Below, piece after piece: positions 1 through 7,679 of a stretch of DNA of 42,411 nt. The notes beneath the pieces were generated by a model. It saw nothing but the letters and a program-made list of their open reading frames with translations, did not search any database and was not told the origin of the DNA. Within the stretch, counting starts at the first letter, position 1. Every line of letters starts with the position of its first letter. A program made the translations under genes and the position numbers. This DNA comes from Akkermansia muciniphila (GTDB lineage Bacteria > Verrucomicrobiota > Verrucomicrobiia > Limisphaerales > SIAT01): positions 1 to 42,411 of the forward strand of contig CAMDJP010000024.1 of NCBI GenBank assembly GCA_945900775.1. Direction: 5' to 3'.

Positions 1-458
1 TCGGAAGGCGTCGTCGCGGCGCGGACATTGTGGACGGACTGAGCGTTCGGGCTGACGACGGCGAGCGGCGCGGTCGTGCCGGATTCGTTCGCGACCTTCA
101 CGAGGAACTGCCGCCAGCCGTCCTGCATCAACTCGGGCTTCGCGTCGCCCGCCGCGACCTTCACGCGCATCTCGGGGTTGATGTGGACGCCGAGGAGCGC
201 GTAGCGGTCGAGCGCCTGCTGGAGCTTCACGATGGCGGCCTTGTGGTCGGACGAAGCCATCGCTGAGTTCAGCATCGCCTTGTCCGTGGCGCTGAACGGC
301 GTGCCGAGATAGTCCGTGGCCTCGATGAGCCGCCGCACCTGCGCCACGAAGGGCTGGAACTCGACCTCGCTGACGATGGGCAGCGCGGCGGCGAGGGCGG
401 ACGTGGTCAGCAGGCCGAGGGTCGCAACGAGTATGAAGCTACGATAAGGAGATAGCAT
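1..458 (-). CDS. Secreted protein of unknown function, N-terminal part only (runs off window start)
   Basis: An open minus-strand frame begins at the ATG at 456-458 and stays open to base 1, so about 152 N-terminal residues are visible and the C-terminus is missing. Residues 1-25 look like a Sec signal peptide: a short basic start, then a hydrophobic stretch ending LLTTSALAAA. The mature part has EVEFQPFVAQVRRL, GVHINPEMRVKV and GWRQFLVKV, giving an amphipathic helix followed by beta-strand-like sequence, and ends near ATTPS. From memory, such N-termini occur on large secreted planctomycete and verrucomicrobial proteins, some with a PHP-type (CehA/McbA-like) metallohydrolase domain further on; that domain is not in this window, so the link is weak. 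A purine run (AGAGG) sits only 2 nt before the ATG, so the initiation signal is poor. An A/T-rich stretch just upstream could hold the promoter. Confidence 0.7.
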   Translation of the reverse strand, partial: MLSPYRSFILVATLGLLTTSALAAALPIVSEVEFQPFVAQVRRLIEATDYLGTPFSATDKAMLNSAMASSDHKAAIVKLQQALDRYALLGVHINPEMRVKVAAGDAKPELMQDGWRQFLVKVANESGTTAPLAVVSPNAQSVHNVRAATTPS

Positions 459-711
459 AGAGCCTCTATTTTATTAAAAGGGTTTGTGCGGGTAAGAGCG
501 TAGCAAACGACCCGGGTACGAACAGGAGAAAGTTTCAGGTGAAAACGAGAATGCCTGTCGGGAGCTACAGCTTCCTACTCAATATCTCGTAGCCACGGGT
601 TGCAATGCAGACGCCGCGAAGTGGACAGAAGGAATACCGCCGAGGCGTTCGCGGGAGATTTCCAGACTTCCCAAGCAGCTCGAATTAGGTAGGCTCGGCG
701 GCCGTCAATCA

Positions 712-1590
712 ATGCGTACGATGAAACTATTTGTACTTCTGGCCGGGTTCGCCGCCGTGATTTCCGCTGAGGCGGCTGATAAGAAAATCGTCCTCATCGC
801 CGGTCGGCCGAGCCACGGCCCGGGCGACCACGAGTTCCGTGCCGGCTCGCTCCTGCTAAAGAAGTGCCTCGACGGCGTGCCCGGCATCAAGGCCGAGGTA
901 TACGACATGGGTTGGCCGAAGGACGACAAGGCCTTCGAGGGTGCGGACGCGATTTTGATTTATGCCGACGGCGGTGGCGGGCATCCGGCCATGAAGCCCG
1001 AGCGGCTTGCGATTATTAACGCGCTCGCGAAGAAGGGCGTGGGCATCGGCTGCGCGCATTACGGCGTGGAAGTATCGAAGGGCGATCCGGGCGCGGCATT
1101 GAAGGCGTGGATCGGCGGGTATTACGAGCACGCCTTCAGCGCGAACCCGATGTGGTCCCCGGAGTTCAAGTCGTTCCCGGCGCATCCGGTGGCGAACGGC
1201 GTGAAGCCGTTCAGCGTGCTGGACGAGTGGTATTTCAACATGCGCTTCCGCGAGGGGATGGAGGGCGTCACCCCGATTCTTGTCGCGAAGCCGAGTGACG
1301 CGGTGCGTGGTGGGCCGTACGTTTATCCGCGCGGACCGTACGCGCACATCGTCGAGGCGAAGGGCCGCGACGAAACGATGATGTGGGTCGCGACGCGGCC
1401 TGACGGCGGGCGCGGCTTCGGTTTCACCGGCGGTCACAAGCACACGAACTGGGGCAACGACAACTTTCGCAAGGTCGTCCTCAACGGGCTCCTCTGGATC
1501 GCTAAGGCCGAGGTGCCGAAGGAGGGCGTTGCCTCCACTGTCACGCCCGAGGAGTTGAAAGCGAACCTCGATCCGAAGGGGAAGAAGTAA
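712..1590 (+). CDS. Secreted ThuA-like domain protein
   Basis: The 292-residue product has an N-terminal signal peptide (KLFVLLAGFAAVISAEA, cleavage near residue 22). A ThuA-like class I amidotransferase-type fold follows: KKIVLIAGRPSHGPGDHEF at the start, DAILIYADGGGGHP near residue 85, GVGIGCAHYGVEV near 112 and a C-terminal GFGFTGGHKHTNWGNDNFRK. ThuA was named from trehalose utilisation, but in PVC bacteria secreted ThuA proteins usually sit beside PQQ- or heme-type sugar dehydrogenases, as here, and their reaction is not established. The cysteine in GIGCAHYG is at the nucleophile-elbow position of the fold. ATG 712 was chosen; ATG 721 would give the same signal peptide and neither has a clear ribosome binding site. 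The dehydrogenase gene starts 60 bp downstream. Confidence 0.85.
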   Translation: MRTMKLFVLLAGFAAVISAEAADKKIVLIAGRPSHGPGDHEFRAGSLLLKKCLDGVPGIKAEVYDMGWPKDDKAFEGADAILIYADGGGGHPAMKPERLAIINALAKKGVGIGCAHYGVEVSKGDPGAALKAWIGGYYEHAFSANPMWSPEFKSFPAHPVANGVKPFSVLDEWYFNMRFREGMEGVTPILVAKPSDAVRGGPYVYPRGPYAHIVEAKGRDETMMWVATRPDGGRGFGFTGGHKHTNWGNDNFRKVVLNGLLWIAKAEVPKEGVASTVTPEELKANLDPKGKK

Positions 1591-1596
1591 AAAAGA

Positions 1597-1619
1597 GATT
1601 GCCGCACCCGCGGCCAATC
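1597..1619. terminator. Hairpin between the ThuA and dehydrogenase genes, possible weak terminator
   Basis: GATTGCCGC pairs with GCGGCCAATC around an ACCC loop, with one bulged base. On the plus strand it is followed only by CGGTTTAGTT. On the minus strand it is followed by a run of six T, so it would be a better terminator in that direction, although no minus-strand gene reads into it. It may attenuate read-through between the two genes. This is inferred from shape alone. Confidence 0.35.
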
Positions 1620-1650
1620 CGGTTTAGTTAACTCTCGCAAGACACGCTTT

Positions 1651-3645
1651 ATGAAACACACCACCATCGCACTCACCGTCCTGCTCGGCGCGCTCGTGCT
1701 GCCTGCGCAGGCCCAGCATAACCGGGCCACTGGCCGCACCGCCGCGCTCGAGGAGCTCAAGAAGATGACCGCGGCCGAGGGCCTCGAAGTCACGCTCTTC
1801 GCCAGCGAGCCGCAAGTCGTCAACCCGGCCAACATGGACATCGATGCCAAGGGCCGCGTCTGGATTACTGAGGGCGCGAACTACCGCCGCTATTCCAAGA
1901 CCCGCCTCGGTGGCGATCGCATCATGATTCTCGAGGACACGGACGGCGACGGCGCGGCCGATAAGGAAAAGGTCTTCTATCAGGGGGACGACGTGAACGT
2001 CGCGCTCGGCATTTGCGTGCTCGGCAACAAGGTCATCGTCTCCTGCTCGCCGAAGATTATGATTTTCACCGATGCGAACGGCGACGACAAGGCCGACGGC
2101 CCGCCGCAGATTCTTTTCAACGGCATCGCCGGCGTGCAACACGACCACGGCGCGCACGCGTTTGTCTTCGGTCCGGACGGCAAGCTCTACTTCAATATCG
2201 GTAACGACGGCAAGCAGCTCAAGACGCCCGACGGCAGCAAGTTCATCGTCGACAAGGCCGGCAACGAAGTGACCGGCAGCGGGAAGCCTTACCGCCAGGG
2301 CTTGGTCTTCCGTTGCAACCTCGACGGTTCTGGCCTTGAGACACTCGGCTGGAACTTCCGCAACAACTTCGAAGTGAACGTGGACTCGTTCGGCACAATC
2401 TGGCAGTCCGACAATGACGACGACGGCAACAAGGCCGTCCGCATCAACTACGTGATGGAGTTCGGCAACTACGGCTTCGTCGACGAACTCACCGGCGCTG
2501 GCTGGCGCGCCAAGCGCGCGAACATGGAGAAGGAGATTTCGCAGCAGCATTGGCACCTCAACGACCCCGGCGTCGTCCCGAACTTGCTCATCACCGGCCA
2601 AGGCTCGCCCACCGGCCTCTGCGTGTACGAAGGCAAGCTGCTCCCCGCCCTCTTCCAAGGCCAGGTGCTCCACTGCGACGCCGGCCCGCGCACCGTCCGC
2701 GCCTATCCGGCGACGAAGTCCGGCGCCGGCTACGCGGCCACGATGAAGGATCTGCTCACTAGCAGCGATACATGGTATCGCCCGAGCGATGTCTGCGTCG
2801 CGCCCGATGGCTCCGTCTTCATCGCCGACTGGCATGATGCCGGCGTCGGCGGCCACAACATGGCCGACCGCAGCCTCACGAACATGACCGGCCGCGTCTA
2901 TCGCGTCGCGCCGAAGGGTCACAAAGGTTCCGTCCCGAAGCTCGACGTGGGCACCGCCGCTGGCGCCACGGCCGCGCTGCAGTCGCCGAATCTCGCCACA
3001 CGTTACCTCGCATGGACCTCGCTGAATGCGCTTCAGGACAAGGCCGAGGCCGAGTTGCTCAAGGTCTGGAATGGCAACGACGCCCGTGAGCGTGCCCGCG
3101 CGCTGCATCTGCTCGCTCGCATTAAAGGTAGCGAGGCCAAGTACGTCGCCGCCGCGCTCAATGACAAGGACGCCGACATTCGCATCACCGGCCTGCGCAT
3201 CGCCCGCGAGCGCGGTCTCGACGTGATCCCGCTCGTGAAGGAGCTCGCGACTGACGACTCCGCCGCCGTCCGCCGGGAGTGTGCCATCGCCCTGCGCCAT
3301 CATTCCTCGCCCGATGCGCCGAAGCTTTGGGCCCAGCTCGCGCTCAAGCACGACGGAAAAGATCGTTGGTACCTCGAGGCGCTCGGCATCGCTGCCGACA
3401 AAAACGAAGCCGCGTACTTCGCTGCGTGGCAGGCTGCCGCCGGCGACAAGTGGAACACCGCCGCTGGTCGTGACATCATCTGGCGTAGCCGCACTCCCGC
3501 CGCAGCCACGCTGCTCGCTAAGATTGCGACCGACAAGGCCACGCAGGAAGTGGAGAAGGCCCGTTACATGCGCGCGCTCGACTTCATCCCGAAGTGCAAG
3601 GAAAAGGACGACGCCCTCGCGGCCATCGCCCTCGGTGCGCTTTGA
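1651..3645 (+). CDS. PVC-type membrane-bound/heme-binding dehydrogenase, propeller and HEAT part
   Basis: The 664-residue product is secreted (signal peptide KHTTIALTVLLGALVLPAQAQ). Residues about 40-430 form the sorbosone/glucose-dehydrogenase-like propeller of PVC dehydrogenases: GLEVTLFASEPQVVNPANMD, then GRVWITEGANYRRY, HDHGAHAFVFGPDGKLYF, LGWNFRNNFEVNVDSFG and a last blade ending SVFIADWHDAGVGGHN. Residues about 440-660 are alpha-helical HEAT-like repeats. Most relatives continue into a C-terminal cytochrome c domain with CxxCH, for about 1000 residues; this one stops after the HEAT region and has no CxxCH. The missing piece is encoded by the next gene, beyond a strong terminator. The likely role is periplasmic oxidation of a sugar or polyol; the substrate is unknown. 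Confidence 0.85.
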   Translation: MKHTTIALTVLLGALVLPAQAQHNRATGRTAALEELKKMTAAEGLEVTLFASEPQVVNPANMDIDAKGRVWITEGANYRRYSKTRLGGDRIMILEDTDGDGAADKEKVFYQGDDVNVALGICVLGNKVIVSCSPKIMIFTDANGDDKADGPPQILFNGIAGVQHDHGAHAFVFGPDGKLYFNIGNDGKQLKTPDGSKFIVDKAGNEVTGSGKPYRQGLVFRCNLDGSGLETLGWNFRNNFEVNVDSFGTIWQSDNDDDGNKAVRINYVMEFGNYGFVDELTGAGWRAKRANMEKEISQQHWHLNDPGVVPNLLITGQGSPTGLCVYEGKLLPALFQGQVLHCDAGPRTVRAYPATKSGAGYAATMKDLLTSSDTWYRPSDVCVAPDGSVFIADWHDAGVGGHNMADRSLTNMTGRVYRVAPKGHKGSVPKLDVGTAAGATAALQSPNLATRYLAWTSLNALQDKAEAELLKVWNGNDARERARALHLLARIKGSEAKYVAAALNDKDADIRITGLRIARERGLDVIPLVKELATDDSAAVRRECAIALRHHSSPDAPKLWAQLALKHDGKDRWYLEALGIAADKNEAAYFAAWQAAAGDKWNTAAGRDIIWRSRTPAAATLLAKIATDKATQEVEKARYMRALDFIPKCKEKDDALAAIALGAL

Positions 3646-3668
3646 TCCGCAGCGAAGCTTGAATCTAC

Positions 3669-3702
3669 ACTGGCCGGCAGCGATGCCGGCCAGTTTTGTT
3701 TT
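3669..3702 (+). terminator. Strong intrinsic terminator with a GCGA tetraloop
   Basis: A perfect 10-bp stem, CTGGCCGGCA with TGCCGGCCAG, closes a GCGA loop (a GNRA tetraloop) and runs straight into TTTTGTTTT. One more A-T pair can extend the stem. It lies 24 bp after the dehydrogenase stop and 35 bp before the cytochrome gene start, so it should separate transcription of the two halves. The core GGCCGGCA-GNRA-TGCCGGCC recurs in the terminator at 17290-17322. Confidence 0.88.
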
Positions 3703-3737
3703 GATGACCTCCCGTGCGTGACCTTTAATAGAGCCGC

Positions 3738-4838
3738 ATGAACCTCCGCGTCCTCGTCCCTCTTCTTGCCGCCGCGACGATCTTCGCCGCTGAGCCGATT
3801 GCGCCCGAGCGGCTCGCCACGATGATTGAGGCCCTCACGCGCCTCGGGCCAGAGAAGGTCAATGCAAACCCGAAGCTGCAGGAGGCACTCGGCAAGGTGC
3901 TCGACGCCACGCGCGGCACGCCGCAGTTCGTGAAGCTCGTCGACGAGTTCCAGATGAAAGGACAGGAAGCTGGGCTGCTCGAGGTGGCGTTGAAACTTCC
4001 CGCCGATGAAGCCGGCGTGGCCGCGATGCGGTTCCTCCTCGCTGGGAATGAAGCGAAACTTGTCACGGCCGCGCTCGCGGGGACGAACGCCCTCGCCACC
4101 GCGCAGGGGCTCGGCAACACCGCCGACAAACGCGCCGTGCCGCTACTCCTTCCAATCCTATCCGATGCCAAGCGCGAGGTCGCGCTGCGCAAGGCTGTTG
4201 TCCACGCGCTGGCGCAGACGCAGGAGGGAGCGACCGAACTGCTCCGGCTCGCTCGCGCGGAGAAGCTTGGGGCGGACGTGAAGTTCGTTGCCGGTGCGGA
4301 GCTCAACGCTGTGCGCTGGCCCGCCATCAAGACCGAGGCTGCGAAGCTTTTGCCGCCGCCCGCCGGTCAGAATGAAAAGCCGCTGCCGCCTTTGGCCGAA
4401 CTGCTCAAGATGAAAGGCGATGCGAAGAACGGCGCGGCGGCCTATTTCCGCGAGTCGGTCGGCTGCGGTAAATGTCATCAGGTGGACGGCAAGGGGATAG
4501 ACTTCGGCCCGGCGCTCTCGGAGATTGGTTCCAAGCTGGGCAAGGACGCGCTGCTCGAGGCGATTCTCGAGCCGAGCGCCGGCGTCTCCTTCGGCTACGA
4601 GGCGTGGAGCGTGGAGTTGAAGAATGGCGACGAGCTGTTCGGCCTTGTGGTGAGTGACGCCGCAGACGAAATCACGCTCAAGACCGTGGGTGGCGTGGTG
4701 ACGCGCGTGAAGAAAGTGGACATCGCCAAGCGCGCGCAGACGAAGCTCTCCGTGATGCCCACCGGCCTCGCGCAGACGATGACGGTACAGGAGTTAGTCG
4801 ATCTGCTCGAGTTTCTCTCGACGTTGAAGAAGAAGTGA
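3738..4838 (+). CDS. Secreted HEAT-repeat/cytochrome c protein, C-terminal partner of a split PVC dehydrogenase
   Basis: The 366-residue product has its own signal peptide (MNLRVLVPLLAAATIFAAEP). Residues about 25-215 are alpha-helical HEAT-like sequence. A cytochrome c domain follows: AAYFRESVGCGKCHQVDGKG has the heme motif C243-x-x-C246-H247, and the end SVMPTGLAQTMTVQELVDLLEFL carries the usual candidate Met ligand and closing helix. HEAT plus this cytochrome domain is exactly the C-terminal third of the usual one-chain PVC-type heme-binding dehydrogenase, whose N-terminal part is the upstream gene. A separate signal peptide and the intervening terminator show it is an independent gene, not a frameshift product. 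The probable role is electron acceptor for the upstream propeller dehydrogenase. The short upstream TTTAATAGAG could serve as a -10 region. Confidence 0.85.
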   Translation: MNLRVLVPLLAAATIFAAEPIAPERLATMIEALTRLGPEKVNANPKLQEALGKVLDATRGTPQFVKLVDEFQMKGQEAGLLEVALKLPADEAGVAAMRFLLAGNEAKLVTAALAGTNALATAQGLGNTADKRAVPLLLPILSDAKREVALRKAVVHALAQTQEGATELLRLARAEKLGADVKFVAGAELNAVRWPAIKTEAAKLLPPPAGQNEKPLPPLAELLKMKGDAKNGAAAYFRESVGCGKCHQVDGKGIDFGPALSEIGSKLGKDALLEAILEPSAGVSFGYEAWSVELKNGDELFGLVVSDAADEITLKTVGGVVTRVKKVDIAKRAQTKLSVMPTGLAQTMTVQELVDLLEFLSTLKKK

Positions 4839-4844
4839 ACCGCG

Positions 4845-5189
4845 TCAGCCGGGCGGCCAATTCATCTTTCGCCCGCCGAGGATGTGGACGTGCAGATGCG
4901 GCACCGCCTCGCCGGCGTCGCGCCCATTGTTGACGACGAGGCGGTAGCCGGTGTCTTTGAGGCCGAGTTGGCGCGCGACTTCCGCGGCCTTCAGCAGCAG
5001 ATGCCCGAGCGTTGCCTGATCCTCGGCATTCGCTTCACCGATGCGCACGATTGGTTTCTTCGGGACAATCAGCACGTGCGTTGGCGCCTGCGGATTGATG
5101 TCGTGGAAGGCGAGGACGAGGTCGTCTTCGTATGCAATCTTCGCCGGAGTCTCCCGCGCTGCGATTTTCTCGAAGAGGGTTTTGATCAT
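4845..5189 (-). CDS. HIT family (histidine triad) nucleotide-binding protein
   Basis: The 114-residue product is a complete HIT protein of normal length. It begins MIKTLFEKIAARETPAKIAYEDD, has the DLVLAFHDINPQAPTHVLIVPK strand-loop region, and ends with the triad HLHVHILGGRKMNWPPG, where HxHxH binds and hydrolyses nucleoside phosphoramidates or related nucleotides (family knowledge). The frame is open further upstream, but the start at 5189 fits the family length and leaves 31 bp to the preceding unknown gene. It is the last gene of an apparent nrdR-unknown-HIT operon and converges with the cytochrome gene 6 bp away. Confidence 0.93.
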   Translation of the reverse strand: MIKTLFEKIAARETPAKIAYEDDLVLAFHDINPQAPTHVLIVPKKPIVRIGEANAEDQATLGHLLLKAAEVARQLGLKDTGYRLVVNNGRDAGEAVPHLHVHILGGRKMNWPPG

Positions 5190-5220
5190 GCCGCGAAGGT
5201 GCGCGCACGGCGGCGCGGCG

Positions 5221-5796
5221 TCAATCCACCAGCAGCGCGCACTTGGTCTCTCCACCGCGCGCGAGGTAATGGCGGAGAAAATCGACAATATGGTCGCTGA
5301 GCCGCCGACAACGGGGACACCAGCGGCGCGCACCGGCGAGCTGCTTCACGCAACCGCGCAGGCCGGTGAAGCGGACAAGCTGGGGCGAGCGCATCAACGC
5401 GCATTCCAGTTCGATGCGGAGCCGTTGGAAGAAGGCCAACTCGAAACCTTTGTCGGCAGCGTTGGCGATTTCCGCGAGGCTGGCCTCGGCCACGCTGGGC
5501 CCTGCCGGCGCGAGATCGAGTTTGACCGGCGCGGCACCGGCGACCTGCACCTTGAAACCCAAACCGCACAGGACGCGTTCGAGAGCCTTGGCGAATTCGG
5601 TGACGGTCACGCTGGTGCGGTTCTGTTCGTGGCGGAAATAGAAGAGCACGGCGGCGGCGGCTTGCCGCACCACTTCACGATCCAGCTCGCGCGCGGCGGA
5701 GCCGATGAGCTTGATGCTCATTGCATCCGTGCTGCACGGGATCATCTCGCCATTCGGCTGTTCAAATGCCAGGTAGTGGGTATGTAGCTGTATCAT
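5221..5796 (-). CDS. Conserved-looking small cytoplasmic protein of unknown function
   Basis: The product is 191 residues and I do not recognise it. The chosen start (MIQLHTHYLAFEQPNGEM) overlaps the last 35 bp of nrdR, a coupling typical of operons. Residues about 25-75 contain a predicted helical part (SIKLIGSAARELDREVVRQAAAAVLFYFRHE), the middle is rich in A, L and E, and the end has CVKQLAGARRWCPRCRRLSD, in which the CPRC pair could bind a metal, then a final predicted helix and KCALLVD. There is no signal peptide or membrane segment. Position between nrdR and a HIT gene suggests a nucleotide-related or housekeeping role, but that is only context. Confidence 0.7.
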   Translation of the reverse strand: MIQLHTHYLAFEQPNGEMIPCSTDAMSIKLIGSAARELDREVVRQAAAAVLFYFRHEQNRTSVTVTEFAKALERVLCGLGFKVQVAGAAPVKLDLAPAGPSVAEASLAEIANAADKGFELAFFQRLRIELECALMRSPQLVRFTGLRGCVKQLAGARRWCPRCRRLSDHIVDFLRHYLARGGETKCALLVD

Positions 5797-6247
5797 TCTT
5801 CTTCTCGAGCTTCTGAACCACTTGCACGAAATCCGTCGCCTCCTGAAACCGCCGGTACACGCTCGCGTAGCGCACATACGCCACGGGGTCGAGTCCACGC
5901 AGTCCCTCCATCACACGTTCGCCGATGGTTCCGCCCGGCACTTCCTCGGAGTGGTTGTTGGAAATCTCCTCGACGATGCTCTGGGTGAGATCCTCGATGG
6001 TCTGCTGGCTGATGGGGCGTTTCTGACAGGCCTTCTTGATGCCACCCATCAACTTCTCCTTGGAGAACTCCTCGCGGCGGCCGTCGCGCTTGAGCACGAT
6101 GAGCGGCTGGTGCTCGATTTGTTCGTAGGTGGTGAAGCGGTGCTCGCACTCGAGGCATTCGCGCCGCCGGCGGATGGTGGCGCCCTCGCGCGAGGCGCGT
6201 GAATCAATCACCTTATCGTTTTGGCAACTGCACTTAGGACAACGCAT
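5762..6247 (-). CDS. nrdR: Transcriptional repressor NrdR
   Basis: The 161-residue product has the full NrdR layout: an N-terminal zinc ribbon with C3-P-K-C6 and C31-L-E-C34, the signature VIDSRASREGATIRRRREC, and an ATP-cone domain beginning LIVLKRDGRREEFSKEKLMGGIKKAC and running to about residue 145. NrdR senses ATP/dATP and represses ribonucleotide reductase genes (family knowledge). The start at 6247 (MRCPKC) matches homologues; an in-frame start seven codons upstream adds a non-conserved tail. No nrdA/nrdB gene lies in the window. The C-terminal tail (KKNDTATYPLPGI) overlaps the next gene. NrdR-box-like sequences upstream suggest autoregulation. Confidence 0.97.
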   Translation of the reverse strand: MRCPKCSCQNDKVIDSRASREGATIRRRRECLECEHRFTTYEQIEHQPLIVLKRDGRREEFSKEKLMGGIKKACQKRPISQQTIEDLTQSIVEEISNNHSEEVPGGTIGERVMEGLRGLDPVAYVRYASVYRRFQEATDFVQVVQKLEKKNDTATYPLPGI

Positions 6248-6260
6248 GGACTCCCTTATA

Positions 6261-6310
6261 AACCACAAAGTGGTGTATACCTTTTTTGATTAACACACTT
6301 TATATTGTGG
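6261..6310. promoter_or_regulatory. Candidate pair of NrdR boxes upstream of nrdR
   Basis: The sequence ACACTTTATATTGTGG at 6295-6310 matches 14 of 16 positions of the NrdR consensus as I remember it (ACAC-WATATATW-GTGT). About 34 bp away, centre to centre, the palindrome ACCACAAAGTGGT (6262-6274) has the same CAC/GTG half-site logic but a poor centre. Known NrdR sites come in pairs about three helical turns apart. The right-hand box lies 48-63 bp before the nrdR start, so it could mediate autoregulation; the left-hand one is nearer. The stretch is clearly more AT-rich than its surroundings and also lies upstream of the divergent TSUP gene. Confidence 0.5.
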
Positions 6311-6412
6311 AGTCAAGAAAAGGCCGATTTGCTTGGGTATTTCTTGCTCACACGTTATTCACGCGCCGACTCGTGGCTCGACATTTCGTCGGCCGCAGCC
6401 CAAAACGGAGAG

Positions 6413-7201
6413 GTGAACGAGTGGTCCACGATGCTTTTGGCCGGTGCGGCCGTGCTCTTCATCGGCCTGTCGAAGGCCGGTTTCGGTGGCGGTCTCGGGA
6501 TGCTGACCACACCGCTCTGCGTTCTCGCGTTTGCCGCGCCGGACCGCGGGCCGACCTACGCGATCGGCGTCCTATTACCGCTGTTGTGTGCGGGCGACGC
6601 CTTTTCGCTCTATCATTACTGGCGCAAATGGGAGGCGAAGAATTTGCGCTATCTGCTACCGGGTGTCGTGGTGGGCGTGGTGCTCGGCGTCCAGCTCATC
6701 GGGCGTTTCTCCGCGCGCGAGCTGAACCTCGCCATTGGCGTGCTCGCGGTGGCATTCGTCGTGTTCCAGTTCGTGAAGGAAAAGATTTTCCGCGCCGAGG
6801 GTGCTTTCGCGCCGAACCACTGGCTCGGTGTGCCGTCCGGCATCGGGGCCGGCGTGACGAGCACGTTTGCGCACGGAGCGGGTCCGGTGGTGAGTGTCTT
6901 CCTCATCCCGCAACGGATGCCGAAGGAGATTTTCGTCGGCACCACGGTGCTCGTTTTCACCTGTATCAACTGGATTAAAGTGCCGTTCTTTGTGGGGTAT
7001 GACATCATTACGCGTGAGACGTTGCTCGCGAGCGCCACGTATTTCCCCCTCGTGCCGCTCGGCGTCTGGCTCGGCGTCTGGCTCAACCGCAAATTCTCGG
7101 AGCGCGTCTTCGTACAGGTGGTGTACGTACTGACATTGCTCACCGGCCTGCAGCTCATTTTCAACTTTAACCTCGTCCGACTGCTGCGCGGCGCGCCGTG
7201 A
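6413..7201 (+). CDS. TSUP (TauE/SafE) family membrane permease
   Basis: The protein is strongly hydrophobic with about eight membrane segments, beginning TMLLAGAAVLFIGLSKAGFGGGLGML, a typical TSUP first helix with the glycine-rich loop. The second half repeats the pattern at LGVPSGIGAGVTSTFAHGAGPVVSVFLI, as expected for the internally duplicated TauE/SafE fold. Members export or import sulfur-containing anions or other organic anions across the inner membrane (family knowledge); the substrate here is unknown. I chose the GTG at 6413, giving 262 residues. The frame opens at a TTG at 6305, but that overlaps the candidate NrdR box and would add an atypical 36-residue tail. A GGAG lies only 2 nt before the GTG, so ATG 6431 is also possible. 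Confidence 0.85.
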   Translation: MNEWSTMLLAGAAVLFIGLSKAGFGGGLGMLTTPLCVLAFAAPDRGPTYAIGVLLPLLCAGDAFSLYHYWRKWEAKNLRYLLPGVVVGVVLGVQLIGRFSARELNLAIGVLAVAFVVFQFVKEKIFRAEGAFAPNHWLGVPSGIGAGVTSTFAHGAGPVVSVFLIPQRMPKEIFVGTTVLVFTCINWIKVPFFVGYDIITRETLLASATYFPLVPLGVWLGVWLNRKFSERVFVQVVYVLTLLTGLQLIFNFNLVRLLRGAP

Positions 7202-7270
7202 ACAGCGCGTGAACAAGTTCCAACAACGCCGCGTTGTCCGTCTCGTCTTGCGCGCCAGACTGTCGCTCTA

Positions 7271-7669
7271 GTGGAACCTTTCGTGATGAAGAAGCCCGAT
7301 CCCGCCGGCCGCGCTCGCCGACAAGCGCTCGCGCAATGGCGCCGCATCGATTTGCATGATGCGGAGAAGGCGCTCGCCGACGGTGCCAAACCAATCGCGC
7401 AGATGTTGCCTGAGTTGCTCAAAAAGTTTGGCTTCGACAAGCGCCTCTCCGAGGCGGAGGTGATGCGGGTGTGGCTGAACTTGGTGGACCCGACCATTGC
7501 CGAGCATGCGAAACCCTCCGGACTGAACAAGGGAACGCTCTTCGTGAACGTGGACAGCAGCGTATGGCTCGACGAAATCGTCCGCTATCGCCGCCGCGAG
7601 ATTCTCCAGCGCCTCCAGCACGCCTTCGGCAAGGAGCTGATCGCCCGCATCTCGTTCCGCATCGGCTGA
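7271..7669 (+). CDS. DUF721/DciA-like protein
   Basis: The 132-residue product matches the DUF721 core: PELLKKFGFDKRLSEAEVMRVWLNLVDPTIAEHAKPSGLNKGTLFVNVDSSVWLDEIVRYRRREILQRL, then a final strand ending ARISFRIG. DciA, the founding member, loads the replicative helicase DnaB in bacteria lacking DnaC/DnaI (family knowledge). The size is normal for single-domain members. The start is GTG 7271; ATG 7286 would remove only five residues, and neither has a good ribosome binding site. The gene follows the TSUP gene by 69 bp and converges with the SDR gene. Confidence 0.83.
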   Translation: MEPFVMKKPDPAGRARRQALAQWRRIDLHDAEKALADGAKPIAQMLPELLKKFGFDKRLSEAEVMRVWLNLVDPTIAEHAKPSGLNKGTLFVNVDSSVWLDEIVRYRRREILQRLQHAFGKELIARISFRIG

Positions 7670-7679
7670 TGCGGGACCT

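Noticed and set aside
1624-3351. Long minus-strand open frame (575 codons) opposite the dehydrogenase gene
   Set aside because: It is the antisense shadow of a GC-rich gene with family-matching sequence on the plus strand; its translation is rich in V, A, R and D without motifs.
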